64,000 nucleotides of DNA from Xanthobacteraceae bacterium (lineage in GTDB: Bacteria; Pseudomonadota; Alphaproteobacteria; Rhizobiales; Xanthobacteraceae): the NCBI GenBank assembly GCA_019746135.1, contig JAIESI010000160.1:1-64000 (forward strand), written 5' to 3'. Below, piece by piece: positions 26,011-34,967 of this stretch. The notes below the pieces were generated by a model that saw nothing but the letters and a program-made list of their open reading frames with translations, did no database searches and had not been told where the DNA came from. Each line of letters opens with the position of its first letter. The first letter of the stretch is position 1. Position numbers and translations under genes: made by a program.

Positions 26011-27792
26011 TCACGACGCTCCAGTTCCGTGATGTAGCTCGCCGCCCCGCATCAGCCGCCGGGCGATGTCCGCCGTCTGCAGCGCTGCGCGTTCAGTTGG
26101 CGAATGGGCCGCGAGATAGCGGGCAACCGCAATCAGGATGTGCCGGCCCTCGTCGGTGTCGCCCCACGCGGCGAATTGCTTAACTCCCGCCTCCAGCATC
26201 TGATAGGCATGGAACCCGGCATCCTCCCGCAACACCGCCCGCGCCAGCGTGGCGATCAATGCCTGCGGCGAATGCCCGAGCGTGAGATGACGCGCCACGA
26301 GCTTCGCCGCGAGATCGACCTGTCGCTGCCGGTCGAAGGCATCGAGCAGTGCGGCACCGATCGCCTCAGCGTCGGTCGGCAGGTCGTCGAGCTCATCGAC
26401 GCCCTCGCCCGGGATGCGGGCCGGCGGCACATTGAGATACCGGGCAAGGTAGAGCGCCATCGCTCCGTGCAGCACGCCGCGTACCGCTGCGACGTGGCTG
26501 CCGGTATTGGCTGTCCCGATCCGTTTGAGCATCTGGTCGACCGCGTTGGCGTAAGTGAACACGTGATGCGCCGTCTCCCAGTCGGCGTGCTCGTTCGCAT
26601 TGCCGAAGCGCGCCACCCGGAGCGCCGCGGCGTAGGCCAGCGATCGGCCGAGGTCGGCAGGAGCCGCGCCTGCACGGATCGCCGCCTTGAGCGCGTCGAC
26701 GATCTCGGTCGGATCGTCGCCGAGCAGTTCTCGCGCGAGCGCGGCGTGATCCGACCAGCCACGCATCCCTTGGCCGGCAGCGAACAGTTCCGGCAATTGA
26801 TTCGTCGCGTCCTCGCAGATAGCGACGAGATCGATGGGCTGACGCCAGGCTGTCGATTCTTCGGCGCCGCGGGCCGCCACCATCTGGCCGACGACGGTCG
26901 GCAGCAGAGCCGCTGCGTGCTCGGAGCCGATGACGTCGAGGCACTCGAACGCCTTGTTGATGAAGTCGAGCGAATGTCCGGTGTCGGCAAACGCCCGCTC
27001 GGTTTCTGCCGCAAGGAGGGTATCGGCGAGCACAACCGGCGAAAGACCGGTCGAAATCGCAGTGAGCACGGTGCGCTCGGCGGCCTCGCGATGGCGTACC
27101 TTGGTCCAGCGTTGGAGCCAGTGCTTGAGCGTGGCCGGCTCCGGCCGGCTCCCGAGCGGCGCACGGTCCCGCCGTGCCGCCTCGCCGTCGCAGTCGGCCG
27201 CCACGCGGCGCGCGCCATGGAACAGGGCGAGATAGGCTTCGTCCTCCGGCAGCAGCGGCAGGATATTGGCGAGCGCCGTGAGGATCGTCAGTCCCACGCC
27301 CCAGCCGTCGCGGCTCTGCGTGCCGAACAACGCCACCTGCCGCACGATATCGGAGCGCGGGATGTCGGCGGCGATCTGACCGTGCACCGCCTTGGCGATG
27401 ACAAGGCTGAGGTTGTGTGCGAGCCCGTCCGCAAGCCGCCGGCGCCACTGTGCGGCGGGATCGGAATGACCGAATGTGGTCTTCACCCAGACGTCGCCGC
27501 CCCGCACCTCGACCGGGCAGATCGGTACATCGTCCGCCCACAGGTCGAAGGTGCAGCCGCTTTCGAGATCGAAGCGGGCATGGTGCCAATGACAGGTCAG
27601 GATGCCGTCCTCGACACTACCGCGCTCGAGCGGGAAGCCCATATGCGGGCAACGATTGTCGAGGGCGCAGACGCGCCCGCGATCGTAGATGACGAGGATG
27701 GGGCGATGGCCACCGCGCACAACGAGCCGTCCCTTCGCCTTCAGCTCCTCGAGACTCCCCGCCAGCGCGAAATCCTTGTCGGGCGCGTTCAT
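26011..27792 (-). CDS. Rieske [2Fe-2S] protein with long helical C-terminal region
   Basis: 593 residues from the ATG at 27792, which has a gggaga site 8 bases upstream. Residues 1-105 form a Rieske ferredoxin domain with both ligand pairs, CPHMGFPL and CHWHHARFD. The remaining 490 residues are predicted all-helical, rich in Ala, Leu and His (for example TALANILPLLPEDEAYLALFHGARRVA and HVFTYANAVDQMLKRI), and match no catalytic domain I recognise; there is no mononuclear-iron 2-His-Asp oxygenase motif I can pick out. It is in the segment bounded by the GNAT gene and its copied 3' end. Likely a redox protein of unknown role. Confidence 0.8.
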   Translation of the reverse strand: MNAPDKDFALAGSLEELKAKGRLVVRGGHRPILVIYDRGRVCALDNRCPHMGFPLERGSVEDGILTCHWHHARFDLESGCTFDLWADDVPICPVEVRGGDVWVKTTFGHSDPAAQWRRRLADGLAHNLSLVIAKAVHGQIAADIPRSDIVRQVALFGTQSRDGWGVGLTILTALANILPLLPEDEAYLALFHGARRVAADCDGEAARRDRAPLGSRPEPATLKHWLQRWTKVRHREAAERTVLTAISTGLSPVVLADTLLAAETERAFADTGHSLDFINKAFECLDVIGSEHAAALLPTVVGQMVAARGAEESTAWRQPIDLVAICEDATNQLPELFAAGQGMRGWSDHAALARELLGDDPTEIVDALKAAIRAGAAPADLGRSLAYAAALRVARFGNANEHADWETAHHVFTYANAVDQMLKRIGTANTGSHVAAVRGVLHGAMALYLARYLNVPPARIPGEGVDELDDLPTDAEAIGAALLDAFDRQRQVDLAAKLVARHLTLGHSPQALIATLARAVLREDAGFHAYQMLEAGVKQFAAWGDTDEGRHILIAVARYLAAHSPTERAALQTADIARRLMRGGELHHGTGAS

Positions 27793-27914
27793 GAGCCTAT
27801 CTCCCACGGTCATTTGCCTGGGGCGCTGCACCTGCCGTCAAGATAGGTATCTCGCACGCGAACGGGAAAGGCCGCCGAGGATCACCGGGATCGATGCCAT
27901 GCGTACCGGCGCGG

Positions 27915-27989
27915 GGCCGCCTGCCGCGCGCCTTCGACGACCCGCGGCCTGGCCTTGTCGATGTGCTGGTGATGTTCCGGGCGTTGTAG
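27915..27989 (+). pseudogene. 3' fragment of a GNAT gene (copy of 24520-24594)
   Basis: 75 bases aligned without gaps to the end of the GNAT gene at 24106-24594, with 11 mismatches by eye. It translates GRLPRAFDDPRPGLVDVLVMFRAL and ends in TAG. No similarity is seen upstream of it. It is a remnant of a second copy or of an insertion/recombination event. Confidence 0.75.
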
Positions 27990-28032
27990 ACCGCCCCGGC
28001 CGGCGCCTCGCAGGGGGCCGCCCGCCCCGACG

Positions 28033-29427
28033 TCAGTCCGCGGCCGTCGCCTCGATCTGGACCTGGGCACCGGCGACAGGCCCGGGGCCGTGGATCGCGA
28101 CAAACTCCGCGGCCGGAAGCTCGCGGCCGACGCCGGACAGGAAAGCCTCGCGGATTTCCTCATAGATCCAGACGTCGGCGGCGTTCTTCAGGTAAACCGT
28201 GGTCTTGGTCAGGCGATCGAGCGGGATCGCGGCGCGATCCGCGATCGCTTTGAGCAGGCTCCAGGCGGCCCAGCATTGCGCCGCAAAGCCCGGGGCCTTC
28301 TCGAACCGCTCGAGGTCTGCGGCGACCCGCCGGCCGACCGCGTCGCCGAGGTCGCGGGAATGGTGCACGAGCCCGCCGTCCGCGCCGAGACCGGGCACGC
28401 CTGCGAAGAACGTCAGCGGCCCGAGCCTGGTCGCCGCCGGGCCGGCGAACGGCGCGCGGCAGGGCCAGTCGAATTCCCTGACCGGAAGGTTGGACCTGGG
28501 ATCGACGGCCAGCGGTTCGATCTCGATCAGGGTGCCGCGGTGACCGACCTCGTTGAATCCGCAGACGATCAGCGCCGGCGGGTTCTCCGGGAAAAAGTGC
28601 GAGTGGACGCGGTGGAACGTGCCGAAGTCGCGAATGTCCTGGAGCATCACGGCAACGTGCCTGATGTCCTTCATCGTCAGGCCTTGCGCGGCGAGATTGT
28701 CCTTGATGCGCTCGTAGGTGAACCAGGTTTGGGCTGCGATCGGGCCCTGGCGGCTGTCGGGATGGCTGCGGCCGGTGGCAAGGAAGCGTCCCTCCTCGGG
28801 AATGTCCGCGAAGCCGAGGATGACCGGATTGCCGGGCTTGCGCGTCTCGATCGGAATGTGACCCGCCAGGAACACCAGCGGGCCGCAGCGCACGGCCTGC
28901 GAATAGAAACCGGCGGACGGAAAATCCTTGTTGTCGAAGGTTCGCGTCGTGGTGCGTCCCGGGAACAGCGGGTTCTGCCCGGGCACGACCGCGAGCGCCT
29001 CGAGCCCGATCGAACGCCCGAACCGGCCGGGCACATCGGCCACGCCGAGGCAACTGCTCGGCGCCGGCACCTCCTGCCATGCCATGCGGATGCGCTCGTA
29101 GACCGGAAACACCCGCTTGTCCCGCATCCAGATGTGAATGCGGAGCACCTGCGTCTCGTCCGAGCCCGCGGCCTTGATGACCGAATCGAGATTCTCGTGG
29201 GCGCCCCATCCGTCGGCGGCGAAGCCGCTTTCGTCCTGATCGGCGATCGGAAAGTCGGAAAAGCCCTTGGCACGGAACGCTGCCGGCAGCGAGGCAAACG
29301 AGCGATCGAGGTCCGAGCGGCCGCCGCGCAGTCCGCTGACGAACACCAGGCCATGGGCCACGACGGCGGCGGGATAACCGCGGACCACGGGCACGATGCC
29401 CTCCACACGAACAACCTGCCGCGTCAT
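28033..29427 (-). CDS. Triple-domain RidA/YjgF-like protein
   Basis: 464 residues from the ATG at 29427, which has a strong ggagg site. Three Rid-fold repeats are visible: about 1-145 (VAHGLVFVSGLRGG to GLEALAVV), 160-305 (CGPLVFLAGHIPIE to IEIEPLAVD) and 320-464 (LGPLTFFAGVPGL to VQIEATAAD). The arginine that binds the substrate carboxylate in canonical RidA (PxR-S-xVEV) is absent from all three. It is the last gene of the nine-gene minus-strand run and lies 46 bases after tctA. It probably forms an internal trimer. Activity unknown. Confidence 0.85.
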   Translation of the reverse strand: MTRQVVRVEGIVPVVRGYPAAVVAHGLVFVSGLRGGRSDLDRSFASLPAAFRAKGFSDFPIADQDESGFAADGWGAHENLDSVIKAAGSDETQVLRIHIWMRDKRVFPVYERIRMAWQEVPAPSSCLGVADVPGRFGRSIGLEALAVVPGQNPLFPGRTTTRTFDNKDFPSAGFYSQAVRCGPLVFLAGHIPIETRKPGNPVILGFADIPEEGRFLATGRSHPDSRQGPIAAQTWFTYERIKDNLAAQGLTMKDIRHVAVMLQDIRDFGTFHRVHSHFFPENPPALIVCGFNEVGHRGTLIEIEPLAVDPRSNLPVREFDWPCRAPFAGPAATRLGPLTFFAGVPGLGADGGLVHHSRDLGDAVGRRVAADLERFEKAPGFAAQCWAAWSLLKAIADRAAIPLDRLTKTTVYLKNAADVWIYEEIREAFLSGVGRELPAAEFVAIHGPGPVAGAQVQIEATAAD

Positions 29428-29473
29428 GCTTCCTCCGATTTTGTGAACAGCGATTCTACGATCCGCCAAGGGC

Positions 29474-30973
29474 CTACTCCTGGAACGCCTTGCGGCGCAG
29501 CGACTGCAGACCCGGGGCGGCCATGGCCGCGATGAGCACGACCGTCATGATCAGGAAAGCGAGGCTGATCGGCCGCTCGACGAACACGATCGGGTCGCCG
29601 AGTGAAATCAGCAGCGCGCGCCGGAGGTTCTCCTCGATCAGCGGGCCGAGGACGAAGCCCAGCAACAGCGGCGCGAGCTCGCAGTTGAGACGATAGAACA
29701 TGTATCCCAGGAAACCGAACACCGCGCCGATCAGCACGTCGCCGGCGTCGTTGTGGATCGCATAGAGCCCGATGCAGCAGAACAGCAGGATGCTGGGATA
29801 GAGCAGCCGGTACGGCGCCGAGAGCAGCTTCACCCAGACTCCGATCAGCGGCAGATTGAGAATCACCAGCATCGCGTTGCCCACCCACATGCTGGCGATC
29901 ACGCCCCAGAACAGCTCGGGGCGCTGGAACATCAGCTGCGGCCCGGGGGCGAGCCCCTGCATCATCAGCGCGCCGATCATCAGCGCCATGGTGCCGGTGG
30001 CCGGAATGCCGAGCGTCAGCATCGGGATGAACGCGGTCTGCGCCGCCGCATTGTTCGCGGCTTCCGGCCCGGCGACCCCCTCCAGAGCGCCGCTGCCGAA
30101 CCGCTCCGGTGTCGAGGAGATTTTCTTCTCGAGCGAGTAGGCCGAGAACGAAGCGAGGATCGGGCCGCCGCCGGGAAGCACGCCGAGCGCGGAACCGAGC
30201 ACGGTGCCGCGCAAGGCCGGAGGCAGCAGCGTTTTCAGGTCCTGCGGTTTCGGCCACAGATCGCGAATGCGATCGAACACGTGGCGCACCTGGTCCTTGC
30301 GCTCGATGTTGGCAATCGTCTCGCCGAGGCCGAACATGCCCATGGCCACCACGGCGAAATCCAAACCGTCGGTGAGCTGCGCCACGCCGAAGACAAAGCG
30401 CGACGTGCCGTTGTTCATGTCGGTGCCGACGGTGCTCAGCAGCATTCCGAGCACGATCATGCACAACGCCTTGACGATCGATCCTTGCGCCAGGATGACG
30501 GCGCCGACCAGGCCAAAGACCATCAGCGCGCAGTAGTCCGCCGGGCCGAAGGCCAGCGCGACCTGCGCCAGCGCCGGCGCGGCAACCGCCACGACCAGGG
30601 TCGCGATCGTGCCGGCCAGGAACGACGACAGCGCCGCGGTGGCGAGCGCAAGACCGGCCCGTCCCTGCCGCGCCATCTGATAGCCGTCGATCGTCGTCAC
30701 GACCGACGATGATTCGCCGGGCAGCCGGACCAGGATCGCCGTGGTGGAGCCGCCGTACTGCGCACCGTAGTAGATGCCGGCGAGCATGATGATGGCGGAG
30801 GTCGGATTGAGACCGAAGGTGATGGGCAGCAGCACCGATATCGTCGCGACGGGGCCGACACCGGGAAGCACGCCGATCACCGTGCCGAGGATCGTGCCGA
30901 TGAGCGCGTAGACCAGGTTGAGCGGCTGCAGCGCAACCGCAAGACCGAGGCCGAGGTGATTGAGCAGGTCCAT
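29474..30973 (-). CDS. tctA: TTT permease large subunit TctA
   Basis: 499 residues starting at the ATG at 30973 (MDLLNHLGLGLAVALQPLNL); the tracked ORF adds upstream noise. About eleven or twelve membrane helices and the family hallmarks GTILGTVIGVLPGVGPVATIS, YYGAQYGGSTTAIL..PGESSSVVT and GVLPGGGPILASF. TctA is the main channel of the tripartite tricarboxylate transporter in the inner membrane and works with TctB and a periplasmic Bug protein. TctB ends 8 bases upstream. The operon encodes two Bug proteins, so the permease may take two ligands. Confidence 0.95.
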   Translation of the reverse strand: MDLLNHLGLGLAVALQPLNLVYALIGTILGTVIGVLPGVGPVATISVLLPITFGLNPTSAIIMLAGIYYGAQYGGSTTAILVRLPGESSSVVTTIDGYQMARQGRAGLALATAALSSFLAGTIATLVVAVAAPALAQVALAFGPADYCALMVFGLVGAVILAQGSIVKALCMIVLGMLLSTVGTDMNNGTSRFVFGVAQLTDGLDFAVVAMGMFGLGETIANIERKDQVRHVFDRIRDLWPKPQDLKTLLPPALRGTVLGSALGVLPGGGPILASFSAYSLEKKISSTPERFGSGALEGVAGPEAANNAAAQTAFIPMLTLGIPATGTMALMIGALMMQGLAPGPQLMFQRPELFWGVIASMWVGNAMLVILNLPLIGVWVKLLSAPYRLLYPSILLFCCIGLYAIHNDAGDVLIGAVFGFLGYMFYRLNCELAPLLLGFVLGPLIEENLRRALLISLGDPIVFVERPISLAFLIMTVVLIAAMAAPGLQSLRRKAFQE

Positions 30974-30981
30974 CGCCGGCG

Positions 30982-31425
30982 TCAGACCGGCAGGAAGCGA
31001 AGCGGCAGCTTCAGCGCGTAGAGGAAGATCAATGCCGAAAATCCGACCAGCGCCGCGGCGAGAATGGCGACCTCGACCGGCTTGTAGCGGCCGGCCGCGA
31101 AGCGGCTGACACCGATGAGCAGCACGCCCGCGAGCGCGAAGCCCCATCTCTCGACCAGAACGCTGAACACGACGACGCCGAGCAGCACCGCGATCAGCGG
31201 CCTGACTTCGACCTGCCCGACCGGTTCATCCTCCCGAATGAAGGATCGGAACAGAACCACGCTGCCGAGACCCAGCAGAACGACGCTGAGCCACATCGGA
31301 AAGAAGCCCGCCGCCATTCGCGACGGCGTGCCGAGGTCGAGCCGTGACGACAGCACGATCCCGGCGATCGCCACCGCGCAAAAGAACAGCCCCGACAACC
31401 GGTCCTGCGAGATCCGAATGTTCAT
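30982..31425 (-). CDS. tctB: TTT permease small subunit TctB
   Basis: 147 residues with four membrane helices: LSGLFFCAVAIAGIVLSS, FFPMWLSVVLLGLGSVVLF, PLIAVLLGVVVFSVLVE plus GFALAGVLLIGVSRFAA, and AILAAALVGFSALIFLYALKL. Typical TctB length and the N-terminal 'DRLSGLFF' pattern. It precedes tctA by 8 bases and follows a Bug gene by 61 bases in the same operon. Confidence 0.92.
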   Translation of the reverse strand: MNIRISQDRLSGLFFCAVAIAGIVLSSRLDLGTPSRMAAGFFPMWLSVVLLGLGSVVLFRSFIREDEPVGQVEVRPLIAVLLGVVVFSVLVERWGFALAGVLLIGVSRFAAGRYKPVEVAILAAALVGFSALIFLYALKLPLRFLPV

Positions 31426-31486
31426 GGCGATGCTCCCCCAAAACCTTACGTCAGCAAACCCAAGCCTTACGTCAGCAAGCCTGACG

Positions 31487-32494
31487 TCAGTCGGCCGTGG
31501 CTCCCACCGCCTTGGCGACGGTCGTCCACCGCTTCTCTTCGGCGGCGATGAACTTGATCGAGTCGGCCGGCGTCGGGCTCTCGCCGGTGAGGCCGCCCTG
31601 CAGCAGCTTGGCCTTGACCTCGGGATCGGCCATCACCGCGGCGACGGCGGCGTGGAGCTTGTCGACGAGCGGCTTCGGTGTCGCGACCGGCACGAAGATG
31701 CCCTGCCAGGAGCTCATCACCATGTCCGGATAGCCGGCCTCGATGAATGTCGGCACGTCCGGCAGCGCCGGGTGCCGCTCCTTCGTTGCCATCGCCAGGA
31801 CCCGCATGCGTCCGCCCCGCACATGGTTCACCACCGGCGGCAGGCCGGCGAACATCATCGGCACGTGCCCGCCCATGATGTCGGCGGCCGCCGGACCCGA
31901 GCCGCCCTTGTAGGGGACGTGCACCATCTTGAGGCCGGCCATCTCCGCGAACACCTCCATGGCGAGGCGGTTCTGGCTGCCGGCGCCCTGCGAAGCGAAG
32001 CTGACCTTGCCCGGCCGCTCCTTCACGTAGGCCACCACCCCCTGCACGGTCTTCGGCGCAAACGTCGGCCCGACCACGAGCAGCGAAGGCGTATGGGTGA
32101 TGACGGAAACCGGCATGAAATCCGTCACCGGCTTCACCTTCAGATCGGGGTAAAGCGCCGCGTTGATCGTGATGCTGCCGACGTCGCCGAGCATGATCGT
32201 GTAGCCGTCCGGCGCGGCCTTTGCGACCATCTCCATCGCGATGTTTCCGGCGGCACCGGGGCGGTTCTCCACCACCACGGGCTTGCCGAGCCTCTCCTGC
32301 AGCTTCGGCTGGACGATGCGCGCCACGAAGTCCGTGGTTCCTCCGGGCGCGAACGGCACGACGAAGCGCAGCGGCTGGCTTGGGTACTTGGCCGGATCCT
32401 CGGCGGCTCGGGCCGAAGGCATCGCCCCGGCAAGAAGCGCAAGGAGAAGCGCGAGACCCAGCAGGACGGACGGCAGTTCACGGCGAATGATCAT
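31487..32494 (-). CDS. TTT substrate-binding protein (Bug family), operon copy 2
   Basis: 335 residues starting MIIRRELPSVLLG; the extra 31 residues of the tracked ORF are upstream read-through. A Sec-type signal peptide (LLGLALLLALLAGAMPSARA) precedes PLRFVVPFAPGGTTDFVARIVQPK, GKPVVVENRPGAAGN and HVPYKGGSGPAAADIMGGHVP. The ending KAVGATAD is identical in the Bug protein at 33.9 kb, so the two are recent paralogues. It sits directly upstream of tctBA and is the most likely receptor for that permease. Confidence 0.93.
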   Translation of the reverse strand: MIIRRELPSVLLGLALLLALLAGAMPSARAAEDPAKYPSQPLRFVVPFAPGGTTDFVARIVQPKLQERLGKPVVVENRPGAAGNIAMEMVAKAAPDGYTIMLGDVGSITINAALYPDLKVKPVTDFMPVSVITHTPSLLVVGPTFAPKTVQGVVAYVKERPGKVSFASQGAGSQNRLAMEVFAEMAGLKMVHVPYKGGSGPAAADIMGGHVPMMFAGLPPVVNHVRGGRMRVLAMATKERHPALPDVPTFIEAGYPDMVMSSWQGIFVPVATPKPLVDKLHAAVAAVMADPEVKAKLLQGGLTGESPTPADSIKFIAAEEKRWTTVAKAVGATAD

Positions 32495-32543
32495 GGTGCT
32501 TGCTCCATTGGCCCGGCAACGCAGATGGATCGACGGCTGAACT

Positions 32544-33893
32544 TCATTTTGCTTGGGACTTTTCTCGGGACTTTTCTTGGGGCGCATAAACCCAGAGGTC
32601 GAGAAGAACCGAAACGCCCGGCGCAGGCATGTGCCGGGGCACGCCGACGGCCGTGAACGGCAGCGGCCGGCTCGGCAGGAATTCCTGCCAGACCTCGAGC
32701 GCGGGCAAGAGCTCGCCGAGATCGGTGTGGAAGTGCTGGATGCGAACGATGTTGTCGAGTGAGGTGCCCGCCTGCGCGCAGATGCTCTGCGCGCGCTGGA
32801 GCATCTCGCGCATTTGCGCCTTGACCGGCGACACGAGGTACGGCTGGCCGGGATCCGGGCGCGCGTCGGCGACCACGCCGCTCTCGTCGACCGCCATCAG
32901 GCCGGACAGGAGCAGCAGATCGCCGGCCTGCACCGCACCCGGCACGCCGGCGTAACCCATGAAGACGTCGCGGCCGACCAGCCGCTTGCGCGTCGACCCC
33001 GCCTCCTTGAGCGCCAGCACATTGATCTCGAGCCGGGAATGAAACTGCCCGACTCCCGGATTCGAAACCGGGATGATCGAAATCGCCGCGGGGCTTTCCG
33101 CGAAATACCGATGCCAGACCTGCAGGAACGGCGCGTAGTCCTCCGGATGAACCAGATAGACCTGCGCCTTGCATACGCTTTTCGCCGACGCGCCGGCGAG
33201 CTCGAGCGCGGGGATGATCTTCTGCTCGATGATGTATTGCGTCTGCAGCCTGATCGGCGTGCTGCGCCACAGATTGCCCGGCGGCATCTGCGCGGCCTCC
33301 GCAAGCCCGTCGCGCGCCGGCTCGCCCGGCTTGGCTCCGGGCGTCATGCCGGCGATGAACACGTAGTCGCCCGACGCCAGCGCCGGCGGATAGCCGGATG
33401 TCGGATGCGAGGCCATGGCCGCGCTGCGCAGCGGCGTCGGGTCGCGGCCGGCGCCGGGCAGTACGGCAATGGCCTGGACGTTCATCTGCGCGCCGGGCAC
33501 GGAAAGCGCGTCGACCAGCATCGACGTGCTCGGCGGCACCGTCGGCAGCCGTTTGTGCCGGACGACGTGGTAGTGATCGACCGCCGTGTGGGTCGGATAG
33601 TACTGGTCGACCCGCACGATGTTGCCGAGACCGGTCCCGGCCTCGCGCAGCACGGCTTCGATCCGCGAGAAGACGAGATCGGCTTCCTTCTGGTTCTTCG
33701 GCAGTCCGCCGTGCGGCAGCCCGGCGCTCTCGACCGCGGCATCGAGCCCGCCCGGATAGGACTGCGCCAAGGATTGAGCCATGTGTCCGGTCGCGAACAC
33801 CCAGGGCCCGGCCGCCATCCCCTGCGCATAAGGGATGCCGGCCTTGCCCACCTTGACCGGCAACAGCGGCGTAACAGCGCGACCAGCACTCAT
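32544..33893 (-). CDS. Triple-domain RidA/YjgF-like protein
   Basis: 449 residues. Three Rid-fold repeats: about 10-150 (GPWVFATGHMAQ to NVQAIAVL), 165-305 (GDYVFIAGMTPGA to EINVLAL) and 315-440 (AGDLLLLSGLMAVD to LLDLWVY). The canonical substrate Arg is missing in each. The C-terminal tail PQEKSREKSQAK is encoded by a short direct repeat (aaaagtccc). It lies between the two Bug genes of the operon, 25 bases after the first. It is distant in sequence from the triple-Rid protein at 28.0 kb but has the same layout. Enzymatic role inferred only. Confidence 0.83.
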   Translation of the reverse strand: MSAGRAVTPLLPVKVGKAGIPYAQGMAAGPWVFATGHMAQSLAQSYPGGLDAAVESAGLPHGGLPKNQKEADLVFSRIEAVLREAGTGLGNIVRVDQYYPTHTAVDHYHVVRHKRLPTVPPSTSMLVDALSVPGAQMNVQAIAVLPGAGRDPTPLRSAAMASHPTSGYPPALASGDYVFIAGMTPGAKPGEPARDGLAEAAQMPPGNLWRSTPIRLQTQYIIEQKIIPALELAGASAKSVCKAQVYLVHPEDYAPFLQVWHRYFAESPAAISIIPVSNPGVGQFHSRLEINVLALKEAGSTRKRLVGRDVFMGYAGVPGAVQAGDLLLLSGLMAVDESGVVADARPDPGQPYLVSPVKAQMREMLQRAQSICAQAGTSLDNIVRIQHFHTDLGELLPALEVWQEFLPSRPLPFTAVGVPRHMPAPGVSVLLDLWVYAPQEKSREKSQAK

Positions 33894-33918
33894 CGTTCAA
33901 ATCACCCTTTCCGTTCCA

Positions 33919-34941
33919 TCAATCGGCGGTGGCGCCGACCGCCTTGGCGACCGCCGACCAGCGGTCGGCTTCGCTCGACACGAAGCTCCGGGCCTCCCCG
34001 GTCGTTGCGCTCGGCACCGCGAGCGAACCTCCGTCGGCCACGCGGCGTTTCACCTCGTCGTCGGACATCACCTTGCGCATCACGTCGTGGAGCTTTTCCA
34101 CCACGGCATCGGGCGTCCGGGCCGGCACGAAAATTCCCTGCCACGAGCTGACGACGAGCTCGGGGAAGCCGGATTCGACCAGCGTCGGCAGATTGGGAAG
34201 TGACGGATGCCTGACCTTGGTGGTGACGCCGAGCGCCTTCATGCGGTTGCCGCGCACGTGGTTCAGCGTCGACACGATGGTCGCGTACATGAAGGGCACA
34301 TGACCGCCCATCACGTCGGCGGAGGCCGGACCCGAACCGCCCTTGTAGGGAACGTGGTTGATCTTCACGCCCGACTTTTCGGCAAACAGCTCCATCACCA
34401 GGCGGTTCAGGCTGCCGCTGCCCTGCGATGCGAAGCTCACCTTGCCGGGCCGCTCCTTGAGATAGGCCACCAGCTCGGCGACGGTGTTCGGCGGAAAGTT
34501 CGGATTGGCCACCAGCAGCGACGGCGTGTCGGCGATGATCGACACCGGAATAAGATCGCGGGTGGGGACGATCCTCATGTCCTTGAAGATCGACGCATTG
34601 ATCGCCAGCGTGCCGACGTCGCCCATGAAGATCACGGTACCGTCCGGCGGCGACGTCGCCGCCATCTCCATGCCGACATTGCCCGCCGCGCCGGCACGGT
34701 TTTCGACCACGACCGGCTGCCCCAGCAGCTCCTGCATCTTCGGCTGCACGATGCGGGCAAAGAAGTCGGTCGCGCCTCCCGGCGCGAATGGCACGATCAT
34801 CCGGATCGGCCGCTCCGGATAGGATTGCGACGATGCCTGCGACGCCGTGAACGCGAGGGCCAGCACGCCGGCTCCGGCGCAAGTTACGAACCAGGCCACC
34901 AAGCAGGTCGCGAAGCGGTAGAGCTTTGCCAGCGTGTTCAT
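33919..34941 (-). CDS. TTT substrate-binding protein (Bug family), operon copy 1
   Basis: 340 residues. A long signal peptide (LVAWFVTCAGAGVLALAFTASQASSQ) precedes PIRMIVPFAPGGATDFFARIVQPK, GQPVVVENRAGAAGN and HVPYKGGSGPASADVMGGHVP. It is a close paralogue of the protein at 31.5 kb, with the same C-terminal KAVGATAD. Spacing to neighbours is 26 bases (RidA) and 25 bases (triple Rid), so it belongs to the operon. Having two similar receptors for one permease suggests related ligands. Confidence 0.93.
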   Translation of the reverse strand: MNTLAKLYRFATCLVAWFVTCAGAGVLALAFTASQASSQSYPERPIRMIVPFAPGGATDFFARIVQPKMQELLGQPVVVENRAGAAGNVGMEMAATSPPDGTVIFMGDVGTLAINASIFKDMRIVPTRDLIPVSIIADTPSLLVANPNFPPNTVAELVAYLKERPGKVSFASQGSGSLNRLVMELFAEKSGVKINHVPYKGGSGPASADVMGGHVPFMYATIVSTLNHVRGNRMKALGVTTKVRHPSLPNLPTLVESGFPELVVSSWQGIFVPARTPDAVVEKLHDVMRKVMSDDEVKRRVADGGSLAVPSATTGEARSFVSSEADRWSAVAKAVGATAD

Positions 34942-34967
34942 GACGTCACCTCATCCGTTTGCACCGA

